Positions 48,052 to 60,400 of a stretch of DNA of 64,000 nucleotides are shown here, piece by piece. Location of the stretch: assembly GCA_027946365.1 (NCBI GenBank), contig JAPEUQ010000002.1:3038001-3102000 (forward strand), in the 5' to 3' direction. The notes beneath the pieces are model-generated. The model had not been told where the DNA came from, made no database searches, and saw only the letters and a program-made list of their open reading frames with translations. Made by a program: the position numbers and the translations under genes. The DNA is from Kalmusia sp. IMI 367209 (Eukaryota > Ascomycota > Dothideomycetes > Pleosporales > Didymosphaeriaceae). Each line of letters begins with the position of its first letter. The stretch's first letter is position 1.

Positions 48052-50111
48052 ATGCGTCGGTCAAACTCAGCATGCTCCAGCACGTTGCTGGCGCTCATGC
48101 TGGCGCTGGCGCCATTACCCGGATCAGCTTTCTACTTTCCTGGCACCGCGCCTACCTCGTACAAAAAGGGAGATGCCGTGCCTCTCTACGTCAATCGCCT
48201 TACGCCCACCGAGTCGCGAAATGATCCTAAGTTGCGCTCCGTCTTTTCCTTCGACTTTTACAACCCACAATTCCACTTCTGTCAGCCCGAAGGTGGTCCT
48301 AAATATATTCGAGAGAGTTTAGGCAGCATTTTGTTTGGCGATCGCATACAGACGAGCCCGTTTGAGCTCAAGATGGGCGTGAATCAAACCTGCAAATCGC
48401 TATGCGCGCCTCAAGAATACCCATCAGAGGATGCACAATTCGTCAATATCAGGATCTTTCAGGGATATGATATGAATTGGTTGATAGATGGACTACCAGC
48501 TGCGCAGTTGGTGACAGAATCCGAGTTCGATGAGCCGTTCTACAGCCCTGGTTTCGATCTGGGTCTAGCCCCTGACGATGGATCTCCAGTCAACAATCCG
48601 GTTCTCAACAACCACTACGATATTGTGATTGACTACCACGAGGCTAGCGCAGATAATTTCCGCGTTGTCGGTGTGCTTGTCGTGCCACACTCGTACAGCG
48701 ATAATGTCAACTTTGTCGACCAGGGGCAAGATTTTTGCGGTGATGACGGAAATCCGGTAGTATTGAGCGAAGAAGATGGTCAATCTGTGACCTTCTCCTA
48801 TAGCGTGTACTGGCGCCCGAGTCCTACACCCTTTGCGACGCGCTGGGACAAATATCTCCATGTCTACGACCCTAAAATCCACTGGTTTTCGCTGGTCAAT
48901 TCCGCTGTCATTGTTGTGTTCCTCATCGGCATGGTCAGCACCATCCTCGTGCGAACGCTGAAGAAGGATATTGCTAGATACAACCGCCTTGATCAGCTGG
49001 CGCTTGATGACTTCGGAGACACCAGTGCAGTCGAAGATGGTGTCCAGGAAGATTCGGGTTGGAAACTGGTTCATGGCGACGTCTTCCGCCCTCCGAAAAA
49101 TCCTCTACTTCTATCCGTGCTGGTTGGTAATGGGGCTCAGCTATTCATGATGACAGGTTTGACAATCGGTAAGTTAAACAACAGATCCAGGGCGTGCCAT
49201 GTGACTAACGACATCAAGCTTTTGCGTTGTTAGGGTTTCTCTCTCCAAGCAACCGTGGTGCGCTTGGGACCGTTATCATCATCTTCTACACTCTTCTCGG
49301 CTTTATAGGTGGATACGTTTCATCCCGAACCTACAAGTTCTTTCATGGCGAGTCCTGGAAACTGTGTTTTTTCTATACTCCGTTTGCTCTGCCCGGTCTC
49401 GTCTTCGCAACTTTCTTCCTACTCAACCTGTTTGTGTGGGGACGCGGGGCTTCTGGAGCAGTTCCTTTCACGACCATGCTGGTCGTAGTCATCATTTGGT
49501 TTGTTATCAGCGTTCCACTTAGCTTTGCAGGATCCTGGCTCGGTTTCAAGCAGGCTGTCATCGAAACACCCGTACGAACAAACCAAATTCCACGACAAAT
49601 CCCCCCTGCCAACGGCTACCTTCGGCCTCTCCCATCAATGGCGCTTGCCGGAATCCTTCCTTTCGGTGCTATCTTCGTGGAGCTGTACTTCATCATGAAC
49701 TCGATTTGGTTCTCCAGGGTCTATTACATGTTCGGGTTCCTCTTTATTTGTTATGGCCTGATGATCATGACAAGTGCTGCTGTCACAGTGCTCATGATTT
49801 ACTTCTTGCTCTGCGCGGAGAATTACCATTGGCATTGGAGGAGCTTTTGCACAGCTGGTGCAAGCGCTTTCTACGTGTTTGCATCGGCACTGATCTACTG
49901 GATGAAAGATGTGAGCTTTTTGAGCTGGACAAGCGGCGTTGTATATCTAGGATACAGTGCACTGCTCAGTGCACTTGTCTTTGTGCTTACTGGTAAGTCT
50001 TCCAATCTCCTTATGCTCTTGCGGTCATTAATCTTGGTACCAGGAACAATCGGATTCTTCGCTAGCGGGCTATTCGTCCTAAAGATTTACAAGTCTATTA
50101 AGGTCGATTAG
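48052..50111 (+). CDS. EMP70: Endomembrane protein 70 (TM9 superfamily)
   Basis: Nonaspanin of the Golgi/endosome system (Emp70/Tmn1-3 family), involved in membrane traffic, adhesion and copper homeostasis in yeast. Exons 48052-49168, 49219-49992 and 50044-50111 give 652 residues. A cleavable signal peptide (MRRSNSACSSTLLALMLALA...) is followed by a large lumenal domain (FYFPGTAPTSYKKGD; QPEGGPKYIRESLGSILFGDRI; VYWRPSPTPFATRWD). Nine membrane helices begin at WFSLVNSAVIVVFLIGMVST. The cytosolic loop contains GWKLVHGDVFRPP, the hallmark of the family. The C-terminus YKSIKVD has the KxD COPI/Golgi-retention signal. The last intron (51 bp) is in frame. The start ATG lies directly before the signal peptide. 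Confidence 0.95.
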
Positions 50112-50755
50112 TACGAGTTCGAAATAATGGTCGTAAAACTCGATCACTTGCTTTCAACGCATCAGCGAGCGAGAGTCATATATTGGGATGCTAGCATTTA
50201 TTTGTGATTTATACGTTGTCTGTGTACGCGAGAGAAAAAGGTGGCTATTGGCGTATTAGTTTAGAATGCGAGGAGTCCAGTGGCGTTACCTTCTGTACAT
50301 TAGAGCTGCATCGATCACGCTGTTCTTGCCTTTTGCAAGTTAGGTGTATGGATGTATCCCACTACATTTGATCAAAGCTATCATCTCCAAGTTATCATCT
50401 ACTGGAGAACCTGAAACAGAGAGCCCATACTTTCTTGGAACAGATCCACTGAAACTTAAAGGTGTATCCATCCCCTTTGAACATGTTCATTGAACAAATT
50501 ATTGTCTGACTTACTAGGTGCAGGACTAATCTTGGTATCTCTTCCTTGGAGAGTAAAGCTCAAGGTAACATACTCAACTATATAGGCATCGTCCTACCTG
50601 TAGGATCTGCGTGTTGCGTTCACCCGCTATGACTTGAGCTACACTCATACATTGACGTAGTTGCCAAGCCTAGCTCGGAATGGCATCGGACCTCCGAGTC
50701 ACAAATTTTGGGCCGCAACGCGAATGGCGCGAATCTTCACTTAGGCAATGTTCTA
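50112..50755. other. Intergenic, EMP70 to SUA5
   Basis: 644 bp between two + strand genes. No coding signal; AT-rich stretches around 50160-50260 and 50440-50510. Confidence 0.5.
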
Positions 50756-52276
50756 ATGTCCACACACTTCCTCCGCATTCCAAATGTACATTTTACAAGA
50801 ACGTTTTCCACCTTCACCCGCGTATCGCAAGCTTTGGCGCAGACGGCAGCCTCAGAGCAGCCTCATACTGTTTCCGCGCTGAACACGACCACCCCGCAGT
50901 TCTACTCTCGCAACAAAACACCAACCTCCACAATGGAGACAACTATTTCACCCGTGGACCCGAACAAGCTGGGTGAACTGCGCATAAACAAGGCACAAGA
51001 AGAGGCGAACCTGATCGAAGAATGGGAGATTGAGTATGCACAGGGACAAAATTTTGAGAGTTTGCAGCGCGCAGCAAAGGAGCTGAAAGAGACGGATATA
51101 CCGGTCGCTTTTCCAACAGAGACAGTCTACGGACTCGGAGCGGACGCGACACGCGGCTCAGCTGTACGGGCTATATTTGCTGCAAAGGGACGGCCGGCGG
51201 ACAACCCTCTCATTGTTCACGTTCATTCGCTGTCACAACTGCGCTCTTTGCTTTGGGATGGTGCACAAGCTGTGCAGTCTGAGAAAGATCCGATACCCGA
51301 AATATACAAACCGTTGATCCAGAAATTCTGGCCTGGACCGCTCACTATCATCCTGCCTAACCCAAAGGGCTCGCAGTTGGCACCCGAAGTCACTGCAGGA
51401 CTCAGCACGTTTGGCGCCCGCATGCCGCGTAGTATTCTTGCGCTTGCGCTCATCAGACTAGCTACTGTACCGCTCGCTGCGCCATCCGCGAACGCGTCTA
51501 CGAGACCATCACCTACAGCAGCAGAACACGTGAAAGATGATCTAGATGGACACATACACACAATAATAGACGGCGGCCCATGCGAAGTGGGTGTCGAAAG
51601 CACAGTCGTAGACGGACTGTCATACCCCCCAACTATACTACGCCCGGGAGGTGTTACGGTCGAACAATTACGACAGTGTCCCGGTTGGGAAGATGTGGTT
51701 GTGGGATACAAAGATAAGCATGAGCAAGGAATCAAGCCGAGGGCACCAGGCATGAAATACAGGCACTATTCTCCAAAAGCCACAGTGATGCTCTACGAAG
51801 CAGGGACAAAGGCTCCAGGAATAGAGGACGTATTGGTCAAATTGAGAGGGTATAAAAGCGTTGGAATCATACGGACGAAGACATGGCTCAAGAATTTAGG
51901 CCTTCCTGTTGACGAGGGACACGCGGACACCCACACGAACGGAGTTTCAATACCGGGAACTAAGCCCCAGAAAGGCTCGCTGCCAGCTTCCGGGGCCACG
52001 CTATCAAACCTCCTCCGCTCTGTCATCCAGCATCAAGTACCTCACGCGTCGCATAGCAACTTTGTTTCCGATGGTCAGGCACCCGTGTCTATGTGGGACA
52101 TTGCTCTAGGGACCTCGACCGAAGAAGTGGCGAGGGGTTTATTCTCAGCATTAAGAGAGCTAGATAAGAAAGGTGTGGAAGTGATCCTAGTAGAGGGTAT
52201 CGATGACAAGATAGAAGACGACATAGCAGCAGCCGTCATGAACCGGCTCAGAAAAGCTGCCGAGATAAGAATCTAA
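50756..52276 (+). CDS. SUA5: Threonylcarbamoyl-AMP synthase Sua5 (YrdC domain)
   Basis: Makes threonylcarbamoyl-adenylate from threonine, bicarbonate and ATP, the first step of t6A modification at position 37 of ANN-decoding tRNAs. Single exon. From the ATG at 50756 the protein has 506 residues. The first part (MSTHFLRIPNVHFTRTF...) is basic and acid-poor like a mitochondrial presequence. A second in-frame ATG at 50933 (MET...) in better context gives a 447-residue cytosolic form. The YrdC domain starts about IPVAFPTETVYGLGADAT, with AAKGRPADNPLIVHV, FWPGPLTIIL, RMPRS, PLAAPSANAS and GVESTVVDGL. The Sua5 C-terminal domain begins after APGMKYRHYSPKA and includes KSVGIIRTKTW and LSNLLRSV. It ends 105 bp from the stop codon of the next, converging gene. 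Confidence 0.95.
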   Translation: MSTHFLRIPNVHFTRTFSTFTRVSQALAQTAASEQPHTVSALNTTTPQFYSRNKTPTSTMETTISPVDPNKLGELRINKAQEEANLIEEWEIEYAQGQNFESLQRAAKELKETDIPVAFPTETVYGLGADATRGSAVRAIFAAKGRPADNPLIVHVHSLSQLRSLLWDGAQAVQSEKDPIPEIYKPLIQKFWPGPLTIILPNPKGSQLAPEVTAGLSTFGARMPRSILALALIRLATVPLAAPSANASTRPSPTAAEHVKDDLDGHIHTIIDGGPCEVGVESTVVDGLSYPPTILRPGGVTVEQLRQCPGWEDVVVGYKDKHEQGIKPRAPGMKYRHYSPKATVMLYEAGTKAPGIEDVLVKLRGYKSVGIIRTKTWLKNLGLPVDEGHADTHTNGVSIPGTKPQKGSLPASGATLSNLLRSVIQHQVPHASHSNFVSDGQAPVSMWDIALGTSTEEVARGLFSALRELDKKGVEVILVEGIDDKIEDDIAAAVMNRLRKAAEIRI

Positions 52277-52381
52277 ACTCCATGCTCCTAAACCATTCCC
52301 CTTCCGCCCACCTTTTTGTGCGAAAGACTAGAAACCCTGTCTGCCCGGTGACGGACAAATACAGGCAACTCCTCTCCGCAC

Positions 52382-52966
52382 TTACTTCTGCTTCTTCTCT
52401 GTGTTGTCTTCGCGCTCACCCTGCTCCTTCTTTTCATTCTCGCGCGCATCGACATCCTCCTCCTTCTCTGTCGGCAATGCAGGGAGCACTCCCATAGCAA
52501 TCGGATCCAAGTCGCTCGGCGCACAGGTAGAAAGCGAGCTGTATGGACCAGTCCCGTCATCTTTTTCTGCGCTCAACTTCTCGACTTTGGCTTTGGTCCA
52601 GGCCACGGCTTCGTTGACGGCGGGTCTTGACTCCTTGGGCGACATCCGAGGCGGCGCTGAGAGCGGATACGGTCTTCTGGCTGCTTCTGCCACTTGAGCT
52701 CTTTGCTTCCAGTAGCGTGTCTTCTGTTTCTGATCTTTGATGAGCTTGTCACGAGACTCCATAAGTTCCGTGAGTTGCTTGTTTGCTGTGGCCAGGTGTT
52801 TGGACGTTACCATGTCATGATCAGGTATGACACGGTCGGACAATCGCTGCCTGAGCCTGTCTGCTGCGCCCAACCCGATGGCTGTGGCGCCTGCTACGGC
52901 TACGGCTATGGTAGTCGGGTGATGTGAGTTGAGTTTGCGAAAAGCTATGCGAATGTGTTGGAACAT
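52382..52966 (-). CDS. Hypothetical protein, one membrane segment and coiled coil
   Basis: Single-exon frame of 194 residues; I do not recognise the family. Near the N-terminus (MFQHIRIAFRKLNSHHP) is a basic stretch, then a hydrophobic Ala/Val/Gly-rich segment at about residues 19-35 that could be a membrane anchor. Residues about 50-95 look helical and charged (ATANKQLTELMESRDKLIKDQK, then YWKQRAQVAEAARR). The C-terminus is rich in Glu, Lys and Asp and probably disordered. Basic N-terminus plus a single helix would suit a mitochondrial outer- or inner-membrane protein, but that is a guess. The long Met-initiated frame and the codon pattern favour a real gene. It converges on SUA5. Confidence 0.65.
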   Translation of the reverse strand: MFQHIRIAFRKLNSHHPTTIAVAVAGATAIGLGAADRLRQRLSDRVIPDHDMVTSKHLATANKQLTELMESRDKLIKDQKQKTRYWKQRAQVAEAARRPYPLSAPPRMSPKESRPAVNEAVAWTKAKVEKLSAEKDDGTGPYSSLSTCAPSDLDPIAMGVLPALPTEKEEDVDARENEKKEQGEREDNTEKKQK

Positions 52967-55150
52967 TGGTACAGTGGTTAGGTGATATTATGATGAATAA
53001 TGAGATGTGAGCGAAGGCGACAGCGATGTTGGGGGAAAACAGTATGTGGAGGTAGCGAACCAATTTGAATATGCGGGTGCGAAGGAAAGTCTAGGACTAC
53101 CAGTCCAACAAACAGAAAGTACCATCAGTTTGTATTGTGTGCTCTGCCTTCCTCTGCAAGGTGCTCGTCGTTTTCATTGTCTGGCTTCATGTTGACGCTG
53201 CAATCGCGGAGTCTGTGGTCGTTTTGGTGAGTATGTTGAGTGGTAGTTTTCCTGCAAGGTTTAAGTTGTTGTGCAGTGATCCGCGAAAAGAGGAAGCGAC
53301 GACTTGCGTAACCACACTCATGCAGTGACGTTCACATCTAGAGTGTTTGTCTAGCTATCAACAGAACGCCACGCCATCGATCGACCTTTCAACATCGATA
53401 CAATCACACGCAGCGTTGTGCTCCTCGTGAGTACCTCTGGTCGGAAGCGAGAGGCTGCTTTCTCTCCAACAATCGAGTCATTCTGTTCTCCTCTCACCTC
53501 AACTTGCAGCGACAATACTTTGGTGGCCTACAACTTCTGTTCGATATCGAGTTTTCCGATTCCTGTCTCGCCTTGTGTTTGTGCAACGAAACGAGCAGCT
53601 CGACTTCGATTATCGCGGATAATCGAATCGCTTACTGTTCTCTTCCCTCAACGGCCAGATTTCCTTAGACGTCGCTCTGCCAAACCCCAGCAGCAGGTGA
53701 CTTGACCTCCGCGATCGGCTTGGGTCATCGTTATGCTAGCTCTGACATTGGAGCATCAGCCAAAGTCGTCGTTCAGTTCCAAAATCGAGATCCGACACGG
53801 CCGGTCGTTCGCCGCGCCCGATCCGGTTAATTCAGCATGGAGGCGGACTTGTGTAACCATCAGGTATTAGTACCGATAATATAGCCCCAACCCCTGCCAA
53901 TGTGGCGCACGGGATGCATCGAGATAGCCGCCAACCTCAGACGTTGTTAATTTTCTAGAAGCATTCCCAATATCGACACAGCTTCCAGCGGCTACCGCAG
54001 CATCTGCAATGCGATGATCAACAGCACCTGACCAGACACCAACCAGTCACCTGCAAGCCGCAAGCTGACAGGCCAAATCGCATCTTATCGATTGGTGAAC
54101 GGCGCCCTGTCCACCGCCCGGAAGTACACAGGTACTCACGGAACGCTTACTCTAGCGTACGTAGGCTTCAGACCAGGGTGGACGCAACTTGCAGAACCTT
54201 CGATCCTGGTCCATTTCTCTTTGCTTGGCCTGCACCCACTGTACTCCACGGCCGTCTTCTAGAGTCCTTCGACGATCCTTGCTGCATGCCCTTGGGCAGC
54301 AAACTCACAGTAGCGCCCCCAGGGATGGACTTGAGCCTCTCACATATCACGAACCCTTGAAGGGTACTTTAAGAAACTTGGCATCGACTTGGAGTCACTA
54401 CCGCTGGAGGCTGACACTTTGGGGAACTAGCATATTTCATGCAGGGCCACCTTCGCTGATCGCACCATTATCCTTGCTGGTCCAGCGAGTCGCTTGCGGA
54501 GTGTAAAAGTGCAGTGGGCGTATCCCAGCTCATTAGCCTATATACAGACCACGCTAGTTTACCGGATATGCGGTCAGGTTCTTCGCTGGATGCACCTCAC
54601 ACCACCCAATGATTAAGTCATCTCATCCCGTCTCCTGCGGGCTTTTCTGTAACCGGTCAATGACATGCCGCCCTCCATGTGTGGCGGTGGCCGCCACGGC
54701 CAACCTCTTGCATGCTCACTTCAATCGGTATAGCGCAATTTAAACCGAGAAGACGAGGGAATGATGTACTCTTCGACCTAGCGCGCCTCGTTGGCCTTCA
54801 TCATGGGGCCCCGGTAGCCCTCTCGGACGCCAGTTTGATTGCCCTGAGCGAGGTGTGGAGACCCCAAACTATCCCCGCATCCGCGGCGGTCATCTCGCTC
54901 TGGGTTGGAGTAAAAACTAAAGGGCTTTGGGCGAGAAGGCAACATTGATATATACTATGTTGGTGTCACACCTAGACTACCTAACCGTCACGCACAATTC
55001 CCACTCTTGCTTCTGCTGAGTACTTGTTCTCCTTTATACTGCCTATGCCGGATTCGCTCTTAACGTAAATCAACTATTGTGGCTGCACCCGCAGGACGCG
55101 CGATCGAACGTGCAGACTCTCCCTGACCGCCGCTACACTGTCCACCAATC
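52967..55150. other. Gene-poor block upstream of the Zn2Cys6 regulator
   Basis: 2.2 kb with only short frames and no domain, RNA gene or repeat that I can support. It must contain the promoters of the small membrane protein and of the Zn2Cys6 gene. Confidence 0.45.
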
Positions 55151-57431
55151 ATGGCCTGCGTTACGCCGTCTCCAGATGTTAGTCCCGTGTCAGCAGCAAC
55201 GACCAATGGACCGTTTCCGCGAGACTCTTTCTGCCTTAACCTTTCCACTTTACCGGACTCGAGTAACTTTCTTCTGAAATCGGCGCTCAAATCTCCTCAT
55301 CTTCTCGATTCTCCAACGGCCTTCAGTCCTGCCAGCAGCGTGCTGAGCGGACCGTTCAAGTCGCGGCCCCGCAATATGTCTCAATCCTCTGGCACCGATC
55401 GCGAAATGTCAACCGAAGCCACGCCAAATCCAGCAAACGGCGCTCCACCAACCAGCAACGGCACTGAACCGCGACTGTCCACAAAGAAACGTCCCAGTAC
55501 AGACACCATAGACTATCCGCGCCGGCGAGCAACAATTGCGGTAATTCGCCCAAAGAAAGTGCCTATACGGTCAGGGGTGACTAATGTCTTGAAATAGTGC
55601 GAAATATGTCGGTCGAGAAAATCACGCTGCGATGGCACACGACCAAAATGCAGGCTTTGCACAGAATTGAATGCAGAATGCATCTATCGCGAGCCGGGTA
55701 TCAAACTGGATGCCGGCGACAAGTTAATTCTCGAGCATCTCAATCGCATCGAGGGCCTTCTACAGACAAACCTTGCCAACGGGTACACATTAGGAACACA
55801 TTCGCCGGCTGCGAGTAATTCCACGAGCGAAGATTTCCTCGCTCGATCCACCGGAAATATGGCTGCACTGGGGCTAGTGCAAACAATCAACGGTATTGGA
55901 ACTTGGAATAGCACAGCTTCGAACATCTCTACGATGCCAAAAACCCATACGACAGCGGCATTGAATTTGCTACAGTCGCCCATGATACGAGACCTCGTTT
56001 CTCGGCCGTATGACCCCAAGATCCTTCTTCAATTGGAAATGGGCCGCGAATCCTTATGTCTTGGCACCTCGCTAGGAGTCGATCTTTCCAACACAGGCGC
56101 GTACGTTCAGGCCTTCTTTGAGCGGGTGAACGTATTCTACGCGTGTCTGAATCCATACACTTGGACAAGCTACTATCAGACTGCTCTATCACACGGCTTC
56201 AGAGATGGTGCTGAAAGCTGCATCGTACTTCTGGTGCTGGCTCTCGGCCATGCTGGCAGTATGGGAAGCATTTCGCAACAACCTGCCGACAAAGATCCAC
56301 CTGGGTTGGCGTACTTCTCTGCAGCATGGTCTCTTTTGCCGGGCATAATGACAAAGAACAATATGCTTGCTGCGCAGTGCCAGATTCTCGCGGCAGCATA
56401 TCTTGTCTACTTGGTCCGGCCAGTAGAAGCTTGGAATGTATTGACAGGTGCGAGTATGAAGCTGCAGCTACTCCTAAGTGCTCCTGGCAGGGTTTCACCT
56501 GCAGAGGAAGAGCTCAGCAAGAGAGTGTATTGGAATGCTCTGATGATTGAAAGGTAAAGTTCAATATGACTCTTCCATTGACTAGACTCCCTAACAAAGG
56601 CATTTAGCGACCTGCTAGCTGAATTGGACCTTCCACATTCAGGAATTGAGCACTTCGAAGATACATTCACATTACCTACGGGTTTCGAAGACATTGGAAC
56701 AGAGCCCGTTGGAAGAGATGAGCTGTGGTATTTTCTTGCGGAAATAGCTTTACGAAGACTACTCAATAGGGTGAGCCACATGCTCTACCAGCGGACTTCA
56801 AGCTATAGCAAATCACCGCCAGCCGCAGCGATCGCACAGCTAGATCCACTAGTCCTCGAGCTAGATTACCAGCTGAACCAGTGGTATGCGGGCCTTCCTC
56901 CAGCGATGCAGTTCCCCCTCGATAGGGTACCACTACAGAATCCAGTACAAACGGTACTGAGACTGCGATACTTTGCTTGCCGCACGATCATCTTCAGACC
57001 CTATATTCTCTTGGTATTGCAAGATGAGACTTTGGCCCTGGATCAGGGAGTACAAGAAAATTGTCACAGATGCTTGGAGGCCTGCATCCGCCAGCTTGAA
57101 TACATCACAGCACACCACGCTGGCCACGTCCCATATCTTTTCCAAGGAGCCTTATCGTGAGTTAGCGCATCACAATTTTTGAATACGGCTAACAATATCC
57201 AGAATCATTTCGCAGACTCTCCTCGTTATGGGCGCGACAATGTGCCCCTTCCTCTCCGCTCTTCTTCCTCCCCCTGCGACTATGGACGATATAATCAACA
57301 ATGTAGTTCATGAGATGGAACGTCTTGCGCACCTTGCTCCCAGTCTGAGGCTCGCAGCTGAGCTTATTCGAGATGCAGAAGGCAAGAGACAAATGTGGCT
57401 ACGGACAGCTGGGCTCAAGTTCGACGGTTGA
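55151..57431 (+). CDS. Zn(II)2Cys6 transcription factor with fungal-specific domain
   Basis: Fungal binuclear-cluster regulator; target pathway unknown. Exons 55151-55540, 55598-56553, 56608-57156 and 57203-57431 give 707 residues. A Ser/Pro-rich N-terminus of about 130 residues leads to the cluster, which starts exactly at the second exon: Cys at 131, 134, 141, 148, 151 and 158 (CEICRSRKSRCDGTRPKC, then CRLC) with spacing C-x2-C-x6-C-x6-C-x2-C-x6-C. Then come GIKLDAGDKLILEHLNRIEGLLQ, a probable dimerisation helix, and the fungal-specific regulatory domain in exons 2-3 (FFERVNVFYACLNPYTW, LVLALGHAGS, WNALMIESDLL). The C-terminal exon ends GKRQMWLRTAGLKFDG. All introns are GT-AG, 46-57 bp. It sits alone between two gene-poor blocks, with no enzyme cluster next to it. 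Confidence 0.92.
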
Positions 57432-60400
57432 AGAAGATGAGCACTGATGGAAACTCTACCCAAAATCGCTCCTGATTGAAGGGCTAGACTCATCCATGTG
57501 GGTCCTTGGTATGTGTACAAAATCCAGAATTCTTGTGGCGAATCTCGGATCTGACTCCGTTCCTCCAGCTTGCTCTCACGCCACCACAAGATTCTGCGTC
57601 ATAGAGACATCACCGTAGATGTTTTCCTCTAACAAAGCAATCTCCGCATGTGAGATGAGTGGTGCATGCGGGCATGCACTAGGGAGAGAAGCCCACCCCA
57701 ACCGTGTATAGTCAGGAACGAAGAGGCATCTTAACTCCGTACCAGGAAGGTTGAAACCTCCGGTACGATTATACCGTTGAGCGTGCTCGTTCACGCGCCG
57801 TTGACTTACGTCTGCCGGCCATGCACAGGGTTCTCTGCAGGCCTGCTTCGAGAAGGTCACTAGAGCTTCTAGGAGCTTTTAGTCAGTTCATCTGCCCAGG
57901 ATAGAGATCGGACACAGCTGCAAGAATGGGACTAGAGAGAGCCTAGTAGGGGTATTGCCTATGTCGACTCGCGTCATCACAAGGTCAGGAAAATACCAGG
58001 GTCTTGAGGATGCGGAAGGGGATCCTGGGGATGGTACTTGGCCGCTCATGGTCTATGCATAGGTGGACCTGGATCGTAGAAGTGATCACCATGGGCATCT
58101 TCCTCTAGCTTCGTATGCAATGGAGAATATCTGATCCAATTACTGTTGTGCCACGTATCCCTTCTCCAACTTGAAGTGCCATCACCAGCAGAATCCAGTT
58201 TCAGCTACCTCAAAGATGTGAGATCGAGATGTACACAGCACATGTACCTTCTCCCAGCCTGCGCCGATTACCCCTCCATACCCCGGCCCACTTACTCGTC
58301 GTCACCTCAATCAAACCCAAATTAAAGAACCTTCTCTACATCTTCCTCTCTCGTGACTAGTTACGTTGCAGCATATCGCAAGTGCATTTCCACACCCACA
58401 CCCACACACCAAGTGGGACCCCGCGTTCGCGTTCGCTCGTCAAACGCACCCCTCCGGCAAGGATCAGGGTTGTACATGCCCGTTGTCTGCACCCCGCAGG
58501 ATGCGATTTATCCTGTAACCGGGGTGCAGCTTGCATTTCGCGCGGCTTTGTCGAAGATTTTTAGCGCGGCTTCTGGAAAATTGAGAGAAACGAGGTGCAT
58601 GGCGTAAGGCGCGAGAGAGTTTGGGCGGAGGATTGGGGTGCCGTTGGGCCGAGATGCGTGGATGGGCTGGGGGTTGGTGGGAGATTCGGAGGGCGTGTGA
58701 TGAGCGGGTGCTGGCTGGAGCGGGTGTGTGATTAGTATTTTTGGGAGGTGGCATGTTTGAGGAGATGGATCGCATTGAATAGGGAATATGAGAGGAGAAA
58801 CTAGGAGTGAAGGTATTCTTCTTGTTGTGAGTGTGAAATTCTCTCGTCGTTAAACTACAGTGCTATACACTAGTCGACATTGGAGGATGAGCATGCGGCT
58901 CACATGAACTCCATGTTTGGTAGTTCTGCAGCGTCGCAACAACATTGTTCCTCACACCCCACCTGACCAGGCACACGCAGACTACATCAGAGAACGACGC
59001 GCCGATCTTGCATAGCGCAAAGTCAGTATGATGAAGGGGGTCGCATCGCAGTACCTGGCATCGGCGCGTCCTGCAGGACCAACCTGTTGCGACCCGCAGC
59101 ATTCGAAATCAGGATCTGCAGGGCACGAGCATGATCGGAAGAAAACGAGGTGGCATTTGCTGATGTGTGCGATGTGCTGACCTGCATTGTCGCCTGCAGC
59201 TGTGGCGTCTGCTTTGAGACAAGATTTTTCCGCCAACATCGTGCGTTGTAACGCTCCCGTCATCAAGCCACAAGCGCCACAGCATGGGGTGGACGATGGA
59301 TCTAGCGAAAAGCCTCATCATCCTGCGAATATGTTGGTCTTCGTATTGCAAGGAGTTCTCCGGAAGCCTGCGGAGTGGCAAGTCACGTAAAGACTTACGA
59401 TTAAGTGGTCCTTCTCGCGTGTATGTCTTGCGTGTGGATCTATTGGTGAGATTCGATCGCAGATACGATGTGCGACCGAAACAGTAAGTCATCTTCGAGC
59501 GCGTGATTACACATAGCCAAGCTCTCATGCAATACGCTGCTGCGCACCCGGATAATATGTCCTGGTTTCCCGGTAGCGAGGACTCGTAATCCCACTCGCC
59601 ATTCAGAGCCCTTGCTCGGCATGAGCGAAGCGTGGGGAGAAACTGACCTGAGCTCTAAGGCCAGAGTCCTAAGTGAAGGACCGCTGCAGATCGGTAAGAG
59701 ATCACAAAATATATAGCTGGAGCAGCTAGGACGGACCCCAGGCTTCATCAGGCATGTACAAGTCGAATTGATATCAGAACCGCGTCAGTATGCATGATTC
59801 GACCGTTGAGCGGGTCCTGACCTCGAGTCATGTGCCATATATATATTGGATTCGCTGTTCTTCCAAGCTTCTAGAAAAACGTAGGTGCAAGGGCGTGGTG
59901 GGTTTTGCCGCGCCATCATATAGCAGGCACGTATGTTATAGCCGGTAGGCGAAGTAGCTGTCGAGTTAGCTCTTGGGGTACTTCGATAAACGTGTGCTAC
60001 CTAGAACTTTCATTTCCATGCCAACGTAGGCACGTCTTGTTATGGTAAGTGACATGTAGACCAGTCGAATGGCTTGGGCTTCGTTGTTCCTAATATCTGA
60101 TTGGTGCTGCTTGGATGATTTTGTCCCTTGGATTGGGTCAGGAACTCTGGAGCTTGACTGGTGCGATGTATACGGTGTGCACGTTTGATATTCTAGAGAA
60201 GCATGAGCTGATCTCTCAGCTCGTATGCAAAATGCAGTATTCGGAGGCCTTGACCTTTGGTACTACTGACTCTTCTTCTAAAGAACATAACCGGGTCAGG
60301 ATGACCTGAGGGCCGGCCCGTGTTGTAGTTGATGATATCATTCACGACATCCGCGCTTGAACCGGGTACCCAAAGAAATTCGAGGCCGTAGGGCTGGGTG

